Counted from the first letter of the stretch, positions 45,470-53,733 are shown. The stretch: 64,000 nt of DNA from Niallia taxi (GCF_032818155.1 NZ_CP102589.1:2156001-2220000), one strand, 5' to 3'. Made by a program: numbers and translations. Notes: generated by a model not told the origin, from the sequence alone.

Positions 45470-45562
45470 AACAGGGGGAAAAGGGAGCGATAACCTCAAA
45501 CCCTTACCTATCTGTATTAAGTGAAACCTTTCACACGTCCTCTGGTTTATTTCTTATTCCTA

Positions 45563-45916
45563 TTTATGCTATAGGAGCATAAAAGTATTTCACGTATTGG
45601 ATACAAAGCTATTCAAAAGCAAGAAGGATGCTGACTATTCCCATCATGGTCCGTTGACCGAATTAATCCACAAAACGTCCTATAAAAGTAATCAAATAAA
45701 CTGAACATAATGTTGCTATGGAGTAAAGACTAGAGACTTCGTTCGAGACCAACCGAAGCTTTGGATATATTGATCAATAAAGGCAGAATTTGAATAGGTT
45801 TGGCCTGGACCAGAAAGAAAGGACGCAAAACTCGCAAGTAAAACAATACTCCATCCATAAAAAAATATTTTACATCCAAAATCTGTACACTCCTTTCTTA
45901 GTAAGTAACTAAACAT
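45563..45916 (-). pseudogene. Decayed MFS transporter gene
   Basis: On the minus strand MFSYLLRKECTDFGCKIFFYGW leads into a first membrane segment and SGPGQTYSNSAFIDQYIQSFGWSRT. After a frameshift near 45740 it continues as VSSLYSIATLCSVYLITFIGRFVD, a TAA stop at 45663-45665, FGQRTMMGIVSILLAF and a TAG stop. This is the N-terminal quarter of an MFS (oxalate/formate- or nitrate-type N-terminus) protein with at least one frameshift and two stops; the rest is gone, replaced by the intron-side sequence. Confidence 0.75.
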
Positions 45917-46235
45917 CAATAAAATAAGGTAAATACATTAAAATATAGTAGATGTTAATTCAAAGATCGATTAGATATAATTTAAATTAGATTGTCTCAT
46001 AATAGACCCTTATTAGGAAGAGGGATAAAATATTTTATAAAATATCGTATTATTTTTGTTAATAACAAGTTGAGTAAAGGTTTTAATAATTATTCAGAAA
46101 AATGACTATAGTAAGAAGGAGCGATTATTGGTTTTCTGTAATCTGACTTCGAGGTAAGCAGCTATTACTTATCCAATTAAAATGCCGGATTATGTTATCA
46201 TAAATATAAGCTAAAAACATAATAGGAGAAAGTGA

Positions 46236-46343
46236 ATGTTAATAGGATATATGAGGCCGAGTATTGAAGACAAGGACTGTAAAGAGCAATTACAAATTCT
46301 TTATAAAAGGAAATGTAATATTGGATTTGAGTCAATATTTTAG
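46236..46343 (+). pseudogene. Serine resolvase (TnpR-like) N-terminal fragment
   Basis: MLIGYMRPSIEDKDCKEQLQ and ILYKRKCNIGFESIF is the first 35 residues of a Tn3-type resolvase/invertase; normal proteins start IIGYARVS and run about 190 residues. The Ser of the family motif (RVST) is present as RPSI. A TAG ends it. A transposon remnant; the surrounding A+T-rich stretch 45917-46235 may hold old res sites but shows no gene. Confidence 0.65.
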
Positions 46344-46419
46344 ACACAAAAAAGTTAAGTACTACGCTGATTGTTTCATTTGATCTTGTCTGGGGAGTAT
46401 TGTAATCCAAACTACTATG

Positions 46420-46758
46420 TTATCTTTTTCTGTTGTACCAACCTTCAATAAATGGAAACATCGCTAGTTTGGCTGTGTGGTAGTCTTGATATTGTACATG
46501 ATTTACTTCTTCTTTCTTTAAAATAGCGTGAAAGGACTCGATACAGGCATTATCATAAGGACAACCTTTTTGGCTAAATGATTGAATAATACCACGAGAT
46601 TGAACGTATTGCATAAATGCTGAGCTAGTGTATTGTGAACCTAAATCTGTGTGTAGAAGTAAACCTTTAGTTGGCTTTTGAGTATTTTTTGCTTGTGTTA
46701 TTACGTTCCATACGGAAACATCCTTCCATATTTTACATTGTAAGGACTTAACTAAGTG
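46420..46758 (-). pseudogene. IS3-family (IS150-like) transposase OrfB C-terminal fragment
   Basis: The minus-strand frame codes GLLLHTDLGSQYTSSAFMQYV (Asp of the DDE triad), SFSQKGCPYDNACIESFHAI (Glu of the triad) and AMFPFIEGWYNRKR, ending in a stop at 46420-46422. Upstream residues continue to about 46758 without a start. The N-terminal half, OrfA and the inverted repeats are missing, so it is dead. Confidence 0.8.
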
Positions 46759-46874
46759 GTGTCCATAAAACTATACTAACTCCATTCTTAATGTGGGATT
46801 ATTTTATCTACTTGTATAAAAGGAATACAATTCCAAATACTAAGTAAAATACAATTACTTGGGAGTCAAGAGTT

Positions 46875-48317
46875 ATGGATACAGTTATAACTAAATCTTT
46901 AAAAGAAAATATAAAAAAAGTAAAAGAGATATTCCACAACTCATCTGATTTAAAAGTACGCCATGTCCATTCAGGCATATGCGATGTTGGTATAATTTAT
47001 CTAGATGGAATTATAGATACAGAACTATTACAGGCATTTGTTATTAAGCCTTTATCGGAATTTATTTATACTGATAACAAAGAAAACAATACTATAGAAC
47101 ATTTTTTAGAAGGAATGATTGAAGCACTAGAAATAAAATTTTCTTATAAGTTTAATCAATTAATAGATGCTATTGTAAATGGAGATACAGTCTTATTAAT
47201 TAACGGTACTACACGAGCAGTTATTATCCCTTCCGTAATGTGGAAGGAAAGAAGTATTGAAGAGTCACTTGGCGAGCGTTCTCCAAGGGGACCGGTAATT
47301 GGATTAACGGAGAAACTAAAGACAAATGTAAATATATTAAGAAGTTCAATAAAGACACCAGATTTCTGTGTAGAACAGTTGGAAATAGGCACAAAATCCA
47401 AAACAGCTATTTCAATTTTATACCTTAATGATATTGTAGATAATGAAATACTATTAGAAGTTAAAACGAGAATCAATACACTAACTAATCTTAAGTTTCT
47501 TCCTAATTCAAGAATTGTTGAAGATGTTATTGAAGGTAAACCATCTACTATATTTCCTTTAGCGAGAGTTTCAGAAAGGATTGATTCCCTTTCTTCTGCT
47601 TTATATGAAGGAAGGGTGGTTGTCATAATTGATGGTTTTCCTCACGCAATTATTGCGCCTTCCCTTTTTGTTGAATTTATACAAGCACCAGATGAATATC
47701 ATTTGAAATTCGGAAGGTTTTCTATACGATTCCTAAGATTTGTAGGTTTTCTCGCAGGTATTTTCTTGCCTGGAATTTACGTTGCTATTGCTAATTTTCA
47801 TAAAGACGATCTCCCCCAAAAAATAACGAAGCTAGTGATATCGGACGTTGAGCTAATGCCAACTTTTTGGGAGATGTTAATATTATTAATAATTATAAGA
47901 ATGTTAATTGATGCCTCCTTTCGACTACCTAAAAGTGCAGTGCTTCTAGTTTCACTGATTGGTACGATAGTTATTGGACAAACAGCAGTTACAGCAAAAC
48001 TCATTCATCCTGTTAGTCTAATAATAGTGGGAATCACCACTCTCTCAAGTTTTTTGGTCTTATATAGAGGGTTTGGTGCAGCCGAAGTTACCCTAAGATT
48101 CCTTATGTTAATTATTGGTCATTATTTAGATTATTTAGGGCTAACAGTTGCAGCAACTGTTTTGGTTATTTATTTAGTTAGTCTGAAATCTGTAGGTGTT
48201 CCCTATCTTTCTCCATTGATTCCATTAAGAATCAACGAGTTAAAAGATACATTTATTAGAGGTAATCTAAAGAAATTGACTGATAGCAAACATACATATC
48301 AACATAAGAGTGACTAA
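46875..48317 (+). CDS. Orphan spore germination receptor A subunit (GerA family)
   Basis: The 480-residue protein is of the GerAA/GerBA/GerKA family. The soluble N-terminal domain of about 280 residues includes IYLDGIID, LINGTTRAVI and ERSPRGPVIGLTEKLKTNVNILRSSI, with the typical REPTxE-like region diverged to SPRGPVIG. Several membrane segments follow (from FVGFLAGIFLPGIYVAI on). It would sit in the inner spore membrane and help to sense germinants. No B or C subunit gene follows; a terminator comes right after. Confidence 0.88.
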   Translation: MDTVITKSLKENIKKVKEIFHNSSDLKVRHVHSGICDVGIIYLDGIIDTELLQAFVIKPLSEFIYTDNKENNTIEHFLEGMIEALEIKFSYKFNQLIDAIVNGDTVLLINGTTRAVIIPSVMWKERSIEESLGERSPRGPVIGLTEKLKTNVNILRSSIKTPDFCVEQLEIGTKSKTAISILYLNDIVDNEILLEVKTRINTLTNLKFLPNSRIVEDVIEGKPSTIFPLARVSERIDSLSSALYEGRVVVIIDGFPHAIIAPSLFVEFIQAPDEYHLKFGRFSIRFLRFVGFLAGIFLPGIYVAIANFHKDDLPQKITKLVISDVELMPTFWEMLILLIIIRMLIDASFRLPKSAVLLVSLIGTIVIGQTAVTAKLIHPVSLIIVGITTLSSFLVLYRGFGAAEVTLRFLMLIIGHYLDYLGLTVAATVLVIYLVSLKSVGVPYLSPLIPLRINELKDTFIRGNLKKLTDSKHTYQHKSD

Positions 48318-48332
48318 ATTAATATTTAAAGG

Positions 48333-48374
48333 GGTGTTACCTTAAGAAAGAATTAAGGTTCACCTTTTCTTTTT
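48333..48374 (+). terminator. Terminator after the gerA-type gene
   Basis: GGTGTTACCTTAA and TTAAGGTTCACC form an imperfect stem with a T-rich tail. Confidence 0.75.
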
Positions 48375-48381
48375 GGACTAT

Positions 48382-48520
48382 AGTGGCTGTATTCCTGTAA
48401 TAAATGAACTAATAACGGAAGTTTGTGAACCAATGTACTTAAATAATAGGGGGCTTTAATCCCGTAAGGATTAAGCTCTTTTTTTGCACTGGTGCTAAAG
48501 GGCAGGTTAGTTGAATAAGA
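48382..48520. repeat. Island repeat, joined copy
   Basis: GTGGCTGTATTCCTGTAATAA (48383 on), then the left-half form GTTTGTGAAC ... AATAGGGGGCTTTAATCCCG (48421-48470) with a hairpin and T-run, ending in AAAGGGCAGGTTAGTTGAAT (48498 on). It fills the gap to the convergent MEDS gene. Confidence 0.75.
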
Positions 48521-48597
48521 AACCATCAAATATTTGATGGTTTCTTTCTATAAGTTTGATTGACTTTAAAGGGGCGGATAACAATATTTAAGTTGTC

Positions 48598-49170
48598 TTA
48601 TTTTATGTCCTTTAAAGGTTGGTATTGTTCAGATATGATAATGTCACCTTTAATTAATACGTATGGATGAGTTTCCATTAAAATAGATACTAGGTAATCT
48701 GGCATTTTGTGCCCTTCATATGCACAAATCAATGGGAACAGATGAGTATGAACAGCTTCGTCAACTATTTTTTCAAAGTCCTCGATTAAATGAAGTGGCT
48801 CTTCCATACTAGACCACTCTACATGTGCCCATGATCGAAACAAGATTTTATTGTCTATGTATGGCTGTACTATATTATTAAAATAATTTGTAATTGCAGG
48901 AGGATGATAACTACCACTTGAAAAATAAAAATCTAAGTTGTTTACAAAGTGAACTAATTCAAGTTGTTCTTTATCTAAAAGTTTGATTAGTTCACTTTGT
49001 ATCATTGGATAGATACGCTCATTCTCTATAAGAATAACGTAATCCCCAGCCAAAATGCCTTGTTGAATAAAATCAACAACATAATCAATGTATTGCTTCA
49101 TCCCATCATAAGAATAAAGAACATGAACACTTCTTTTCTCCTCAAATAACCGATACATTTTGCTTTTCAA
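48598..49170 (-). CDS. Stand-alone MEDS domain protein
   Basis: The 190-residue protein matches the MEDS (methanogen/methylotroph DcmR sensory) domain: SVHVLYSYDGMKQYIDYVVDFIQQGILAGDYVILIENERIY near the start, and ILFRSWAHVEWSS with PLICAYEGHKMP later. MEDS is usually joined to a kinase, HTH or STAS domain; here it stands alone, so it may act as a partner in a stress or sensory pathway. TTG start with AGGTGAAGAT. Genes around it give no help. Confidence 0.78.
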   Translation of the reverse strand: MKSKMYRLFEEKRSVHVLYSYDGMKQYIDYVVDFIQQGILAGDYVILIENERIYPMIQSELIKLLDKEQLELVHFVNNLDFYFSSGSYHPPAITNYFNNIVQPYIDNKILFRSWAHVEWSSMEEPLHLIEDFEKIVDEAVHTHLFPLICAYEGHKMPDYLVSILMETHPYVLIKGDIIISEQYQPLKDIK

Positions 49171-50076
49171 TAATCTTCACCTGATTTCTTATATGATGCT
49201 AAGTATAAAGGGAAGGGTGAATAAGAAAAGTTATACAAGTCCCCGATAGTGTATATATAATAAGCGTAACACTGATTTTCATATAAGTATATAAGCTTAT
49301 CTATTCATATATAATAACTGCACTTAAAACCATTTAGAAAAGAGAATTCTTTATCTAATATTGCTAAAAGGGCAGAATAGCCCAAGAAGGATAGTTCAAA
49401 ATAACTTAGAATAAGTATCAAGATTGAAAAATCTAAAGAAATTAGAGTCAAAAATGAATAACAGGGTTAAAGAGTTTTGGTTAGGAATGAATTTTGTGAA
49501 GAAAGTCAAAAAGAAGGGATTTAGTATTGAGATGCTTTCTAAATTGGAGCTTCTGCTGATTGGTTAGCAGAATTAATTGACCTTTTTAGCAGCCACATAC
49601 TACATTGTGTATAATCCATCAAAAAAGAAAAAAATTTACTTTTTTCCTTTTTTGATGAATAGCATATAAGCAAAAATTGAATGGGTAGAGACAATTTTAT
49701 GCATATATAACTTATACACGTAATGTATTATATATGATTAACTAACTATTATACCCTGGTAATTATTAGCATATTAGATGTACAGATAGTGAGCCCGTTT
49801 TATATAACCATATCTGTAATAAAGGAAAAAACTTGTGGAAGAAACATGGCAGTTTAGCTAAATAGCATTTGTGAAAAAAAAAGAAACCCTCACTTAGATA
49901 GTGAGGGTTTAACGTGGAAAGGAATTTTCAATCAAACCTAATATAATTTTTCCCACCTGTTCAGAAATATTCTAACTGGTATTAAGAAGAAATGTTCTCT
50001 AATGTAAAATAAAATTTTTAGGATGAAAGGATAGAGAAACCCCAATTGAAATTAAAGTTGACTAGGTTGTCTCCAT
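49171..50076. other. 900-base stretch with decayed sequence only
   Basis: No sound gene is found. A 37-residue frame at 49454-49567 (MNNRVKEFWLGMNFVKKVKK...) is followed in another frame by GASADWLAELIDLFSSHILH, which suggests a frameshifted remnant. A strong hairpin CATCAAAAAAGAAAAAA / TTTTTTCCTTTTTTGATG lies near 49617-49662. Decayed island-repeat pieces are at 49363-49390 (AAAGGGCAGAATAG) and 49801-49865 (CTGTAATAAAGG ... CATGGCAGTTTAG). Confidence 0.5.
49893..49920. terminator. Bidirectional hairpin
   Basis: AAACCCTCACTTA and ATAGTGAGGGTTT form a stem with A- and T-rich flanks, about 160 bases beyond the stop of the minus-strand LysR gene. Confidence 0.65.
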
Positions 50077-50958
50077 CTACTTTGCAGAAAGTGATGCTAA
50101 TGCTAACCTAGTAAAGGCTTGAATTTGTGGAGCGATCCATTTTTTCTTTTTTATTAACATATGGGAATAAATGGACTCCATTGTCTCCGAGTGAGCTAAG
50201 AGTCTTATTTTACCACTCTCTATTTCATCTTTCACTGTGATATAAGGTAATACAGAAAAACCTAATCCGTTCATTATCATTTGCTTGATGGCACCTATAC
50301 TCCATAATTCCATTGTCTGAAGATCTTTTATATCATGCTTTATAAGTTGCCTTTCAAATATCGTTCGGAAACTACATCCTTCTTCATTTGTAATAAAAAA
50401 GTGATTACTGCTATTACTTTTAATTTCATTAAAATGTTGAGGCCCTTCTTTATTGCTGACAAGAACAATCCTTTCCTCACAAAGTACATAATGAATACAT
50501 TTTTCTGGTTTAATTTCTGGATAGAGCATGAATGCAATATCTACACGACCACTCATTAAATCATTTTGGTTTTGCCCACATGTTCCATTAGTTAATATTA
50601 ATTTAACGTCTGGAAATCTCATAGAGTATTCTTTTATTATTGGCCCTAGCTTTGATATTGTTAGGGATTCGGGTGCTGCAATTCTTAATACCCCACTAAC
50701 TTTATTATTATTTCGCATATTCTTGATTTGTTCATGGGTAGAAAGCAAATCTTCTGAAAGTGGAATTAATTCTTTACCAAGTGTAGTGAGATGTAAGTTT
50801 CTATTTTTATAAGTGAATAGTTCTCCACCAATCTCTTGCTCAAGTGCCTGCATATGCGCAGTAATAGTAGATTGAGTATACCCCAATATATAAGCTGCTT
50901 CTGTATAGCTCCCCTTGTTAACTATTGTCTGAAAGGTAATGAGATGCCTAATTTCCAA
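50077..50958 (-). CDS. LysR-family regulator of the lysE-type exporter
   Basis: The 293-residue LysR protein has the N-terminal winged helix (MEIRHLITFQTIVNKGSYTEAAYILGYTQSTITAHMQALEQEIGGELF) and a periplasmic-binding-like effector domain. TTG start behind GAAGGGGAAATAA. It is divergent from a LysE exporter gene, a common pair in which the regulator turns on the exporter when its substrate accumulates. Confidence 0.9.
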   Translation of the reverse strand: MEIRHLITFQTIVNKGSYTEAAYILGYTQSTITAHMQALEQEIGGELFTYKNRNLHLTTLGKELIPLSEDLLSTHEQIKNMRNNNKVSGVLRIAAPESLTISKLGPIIKEYSMRFPDVKLILTNGTCGQNQNDLMSGRVDIAFMLYPEIKPEKCIHYVLCEERIVLVSNKEGPQHFNEIKSNSSNHFFITNEEGCSFRTIFERQLIKHDIKDLQTMELWSIGAIKQMIMNGLGFSVLPYITVKDEIESGKIRLLAHSETMESIYSHMLIKKKKWIAPQIQAFTRLALASLSAK

Positions 50959-51086
50959 TTATTTCCCCTTCTTTCAAATCATCGAAAAAAATGATAGTTG
51001 TATTTATAATTTCAATTTTATTTATGAACGAGCTAATTGTACAATAAATACAGTTCTTTCGTAAATATAAGAAGAAGGGTGAGACA

Positions 51087-51665
51087 ATGAACATAACAGC
51101 ATTTCTCTCATATGTAATAATCACATCCATAACACCAGGCCCAAGCAACATTCTTATGATGAACGAAGCCAAGAAATTTGGTTTTAAAGGTTCGTGGCGT
51201 TTTAATAGTGGAATTCTAACAGGATTTGCTATTCTAGGAATTATTAGTGGGATTTTTACAACCAGTTTATACAAATGGATTCCATTCATGGAGCCTTATT
51301 TTAAAGTGATAGGAGCTATTTATCTTCTTTATTTGGCATGGAAAGTTAGTTTTCCTAAGGGAGGAAAGCAACAATTTAAAGAAGTTCAATCCTCATTTTT
51401 ATCAGGGCTTATTATCCAACTTATTAATTTTAAAAGTATATTGTTCTTTTTAACGGTAATGAGTGCATTTATATTACCCTTTAACAATTCACTAACGTAT
51501 GTTCTATTTTATTTACTCATTACCATATTTTTAGGATGGATAGCATTGATTTTATGGTCGGGATTTGGGTCTGTTTTTAAAAGTATACTTCTTAAATATG
51601 ATAAATCTTTTCGGTTAGTTATGGGGCTGTTATTAATGTATTCTGCAGTATCTATTTTTTTGTGA
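51087..51665 (+). CDS. LysE-family amino acid/metabolite exporter
   Basis: The 192-residue membrane protein of the LysE/RhtB family has six segments. SITPGPSNILMMNEAKKFGFKGSWRFNSGI is the family signature, and FKVIGAIYLLYLAWK starts the second half. It exports amino acids or related small molecules; substrate unknown. AAGAAGGGTGAGACA precedes the ATG. Probably activated by the divergent LysR protein. Confidence 0.9.
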   Translation: MNITAFLSYVIITSITPGPSNILMMNEAKKFGFKGSWRFNSGILTGFAILGIISGIFTTSLYKWIPFMEPYFKVIGAIYLLYLAWKVSFPKGGKQQFKEVQSSFLSGLIIQLINFKSILFFLTVMSAFILPFNNSLTYVLFYLLITIFLGWIALILWSGFGSVFKSILLKYDKSFRLVMGLLLMYSAVSIFL

Positions 51666-51730
51666 TAAAACAGGTAGTTCACTTAAAATAGGCTTTCCTT
51701 AATTTTAAAAGGAAAGCTTGTTTCTTTATG

Positions 51731-51826
51731 ATGCTAAAGGGACAGTATTAATGTCACAAATAAACTTTTAAAGAGAGATTTGTGAAGAAATACACTTAAA
51801 CAAACGGGGGCTTTAGTTGAATAAGC
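51731..51826. repeat. Island repeat, rearranged copy
   Basis: TGCTAAAGGGACAGTATTAA (51732 on), then the left arm TTTGTGAAGAAATACACTTA (51779 on) with AAACGGGGGCTTTAGTTGAAT. The TTTGTGAAG ... TTAAACAA stretch is identical over about 25 bases to the copy at 33354-33379, joined here directly to a right-end TTAGTTGAATAAG. Confidence 0.75.
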
Positions 51827-51849
51827 AAATCCTTAAATAACAAAAACTC

Positions 51850-51886
51850 GCAGTTTTCGTATGCGAGTTTTCTTGTTATAGCCTTA
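51850..51886 (+). terminator. Hairpin terminator
   Basis: AACAAAAACTCGCA and TGCGAGTTTTCTTGTT form a stem with a T-rich right arm. Confidence 0.7.
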
Positions 51887-51947
51887 TGGAATAGATAACT
51901 AGTTATAACCTTTTGATAAAATAGAAATGAATTGAAAGGAGACTGCA

Positions 51948-52479
51948 ATGAATACTAAATGGAATGGGAACCCTGGCATTTTAGGTGTGTTTATTAATAT
52001 TGCTTTTATTTTCTTACCAGTTGGACTGAAGAAAGATTAGAAACGAACAATTTATGATATAAACAGGATTCATGCAGAAGAAACTTTTAATCAGGAAGAA
52101 AAGGAATATATCGTGTATTTTTGGCAGGATACTTGTTCTTATCGTAAAGAAATAGAACAAACGGTATTAGAGTATAGTGATAAGTTACAGCATCATAAAG
52201 AATACGACCAAGTTATTGGTGAAGCTAAAAGTGGAAAAAATAATAAATGAGCATGTGAATATGGAGGATTTTTTGTATGATCGTGAAGTTGAGTGGTCAA
52301 TTGAATTAACAGAGGATGAAAGGATTGTAGCTGTTCATAACACGGACTTTGGTAATACAAAACTGATTGTGAGTGAAGAAATAGAAATTACAGGTACACC
52401 GACTATGATAAAAGTTAAAGAAGGAAGGACGGAAGAATTTAGTGTTGGTACTATCGAAGCTTTAGATTTATTGAAGTGA
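51948..52479 (+). pseudogene. Thioredoxin-like gene with TAG, frameshift and lost active-site Cys
   Basis: ATG 51948 (AAAGGAGACTGCA ahead) opens 30 residues with a hydrophobic anchor (ILGVFINIAFIFLPVG) and a TAG at 52038-52040. The same frame then codes IYDINRIHAEETFNQEEKEY and IVYFWQDTCSYRKEIEQTVL. One extra A in the A6 run near 52234-52239 shifts the frame, and the rest (MEDFLYDREVEW ... ITGTPTMIKVKEGRTEEFSVG) ends at 52479. The TPT cis-proline loop is that of thioredoxins. The CxxC site reads CSYR, so even a repaired protein would lack its second Cys. A membrane-bound BdbA-like oxidoreductase is the likely ancestor. Confidence 0.72.
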
Positions 52480-52605
52480 AAGACTCAGATTTATTACCAA
52501 TTCTTCCAGTATTTTGACTATTAAATGAACTTTTCTATTAATTTAATTAATTTTAAATCGATATTGATATACTTTGTTAGAAGCCAAATGAATGGAGGTA
52601 TAACG

Positions 52606-53162
52606 ATGAAAAAACTAATTGTACTAGTGGTAGTTATGTTATGTTATGTTTAGGGGCTGCCTTACCTAATTATAATCAAAGTGTTTCTGCCGAATCTATC
52701 GTAAGCGCTTCAATTGCCGAAAATGATTTATCAGGTATTATGGAAGAAATAACTGATGAGCAATTTAATAGTAGTGTTCAAGCAATAAATGATGGGATTA
52801 CTGTTGAAAATGGTGTGTACAAGTTTGACAAAAACCTAGTTAAAGATACAACCTTAACTGAAAAGGAGATTGAAAATATTGATGAATTATTTTCAAATTT
52901 TCTTACTCAAAGAGAAATTGCTGAAATTGATAAGGTTATGGTTGACGATGAATTAGCAAAAGACGACATTAAAAAGAAAGGAAGAGCTTTACCAGCTGTA
53001 CTACTAGCAGCAGCTTCAGCAGTTGTTGCATTTGTTGCCCTTGCTATTGTTGTGAATATAATAAATGATTTGTATAAACTTTCAATGTCGGGATATTGTA
53101 GTAAATGGAAAAAGTATTCTCAGATTAAAAAGGCTTGTAAACAATTAGGGTATATAAAATGA
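52606..53162 (+). pseudogene. Frameshifted secreted peptide gene with pentanucleotide tract
   Basis: ATG 52606 follows GGAGGTATAACG and codes MKKLIVLVVVMLCYV, then TAG. The tract GTTAT repeated three times (52633-52647) causes this: with two copies the frame runs MKKLIVLVVVMLCLGAALPN and on to NQSVSAES, a classic signal peptide with an SVSA cleavage site, and stays open to 53162, 183 residues in all. The mature part is acidic, then KKKGRALPAVLLAAASAVVA with a long hydrophobic helix and a basic tail with two Cys (SGYCSKWKKYSQIKKACKQ). A bacteriocin-like or membrane-active peptide is suggested. Present state is off or broken. Confidence 0.72.
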
Positions 53163-53275
53163 TTATCCCGATAATTACAATTGTTGGATTTTGGGCTACT
53201 GCCTTAGGAGGGTTGTTTTTTGGAATTTACTTTTTCTTAAAGTATTTTAGGGTTTATTGGAAAAAAAGAAATTAA
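53159..53275 (+). CDS. Tiny membrane protein overlapping the secreted peptide gene
   Basis: The 38-residue protein MIIPIITIVGFWATALGGLF, FGIYFFLKYFRVYWKKRN has one long hydrophobic helix and a basic end. Its ATG overlaps the stop of the upstream gene (ATGA), so it is translated in step with it. Size, topology and coupling fit an immunity protein for a membrane-active peptide (inference). Confidence 0.6.
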   Translation: MIIPIITIVGFWATALGGLFFGIYFFLKYFRVYWKKRN

Positions 53276-53733
53276 AAAATAACGTAAGCGAAAGAACTTT
53301 GGCAACTATGAACTGCAGTTTAACTAAAAACTGCACCTAATAAACTCAGCAGCCTTCAAACTATTAAGCTAGAAAACTTAATATAAATTCCTGAAGATCG
53401 AATTGTTCATGTATAGATTTTTCATTTTGTTTAGATTTCATGTTAGTTGATGAAGAGAAGGGAGAAGATTGATTTTGTGAGCAGGAAACTAGTGTGAAAT
53501 TTATTATAATTAGACAAAACAAGGGGCAGTATTTTCACCATTTTAGTATTCTCCTTTCAACTAGGGATTGAAAAGTCAACCTCAGAAAAAAGCCGTTTGC
53601 CTAATTGGAAAACGGCTTTTTTCTGTACAAAAGGAATGATCAGTTTAATTGGAAGATGGTCAAAATAGCACCAATTTATACGTAAGCAGACATAGAAGAA
53701 GGCTTCTCGTTTGAAGCCTTCTTTGCATTATCC
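53276..53733. other. Gene-free stretch with two terminators
   Basis: No gene is seen. One hairpin is AAAAAGCCGTTT (from about 53587) with AAACGGCTTTTT (to about 53622). Another, AGAAGGCTTC with GAAGCCTTCT (about 53697-53724), ends the minus-strand LysR gene. A fragment GGGGCAGTATTTTCACC near 53522 is the last trace of the island repeat. Confidence 0.6.

Larger units (their letters stand above)
42806..45512 (+). mobile_element. Group II intron with RT-HNH protein
   Basis: The ribozyme 5' end GTGCG is at 42806-42810. About 750 bases of structured, stop-filled RNA domains I-IV precede the RT gene, which lies in domain IV. Domain V is at 45436-45469. Domain VI follows, with GGGAGCGATAACCTC; the element ends near CCTATC at 45512 (uncertain by one or two bases). 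The right flank GTATTAAGTGAAACC resembles the tail of the island repeat, so the intron lies inside one repeat copy. All parts needed for splicing and mobility appear intact. Confidence 0.88.

Noticed and set aside
46198..46410. Minus-strand 70-residue open frame
   Set aside because: It opposes the resolvase fragment, is low in complexity and has no binding site.
29125..51826. CRISPR-like array made of the island repeats
   Set aside because: Copies are irregularly spaced by hundreds to thousands of bases, contain genes between them, vary in length, and no cas gene is present.
29125..51826. A true integron
   Set aside because: The gene-plus-hairpin layout is similar, but no integrase gene is in the window and the conserved GTTRRRY site is not clearly met, so only a resemblance is reported.
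52177..52479. Independent 100-residue gene
   Set aside because: It is the C-terminal half of the thioredoxin-like gene after a one-base shift.
28947..53700. Prophage or conjugative element
   Set aside because: No phage structural, integrase, relaxase or conjugation gene was seen; only transposon scraps, an intron and repeats.
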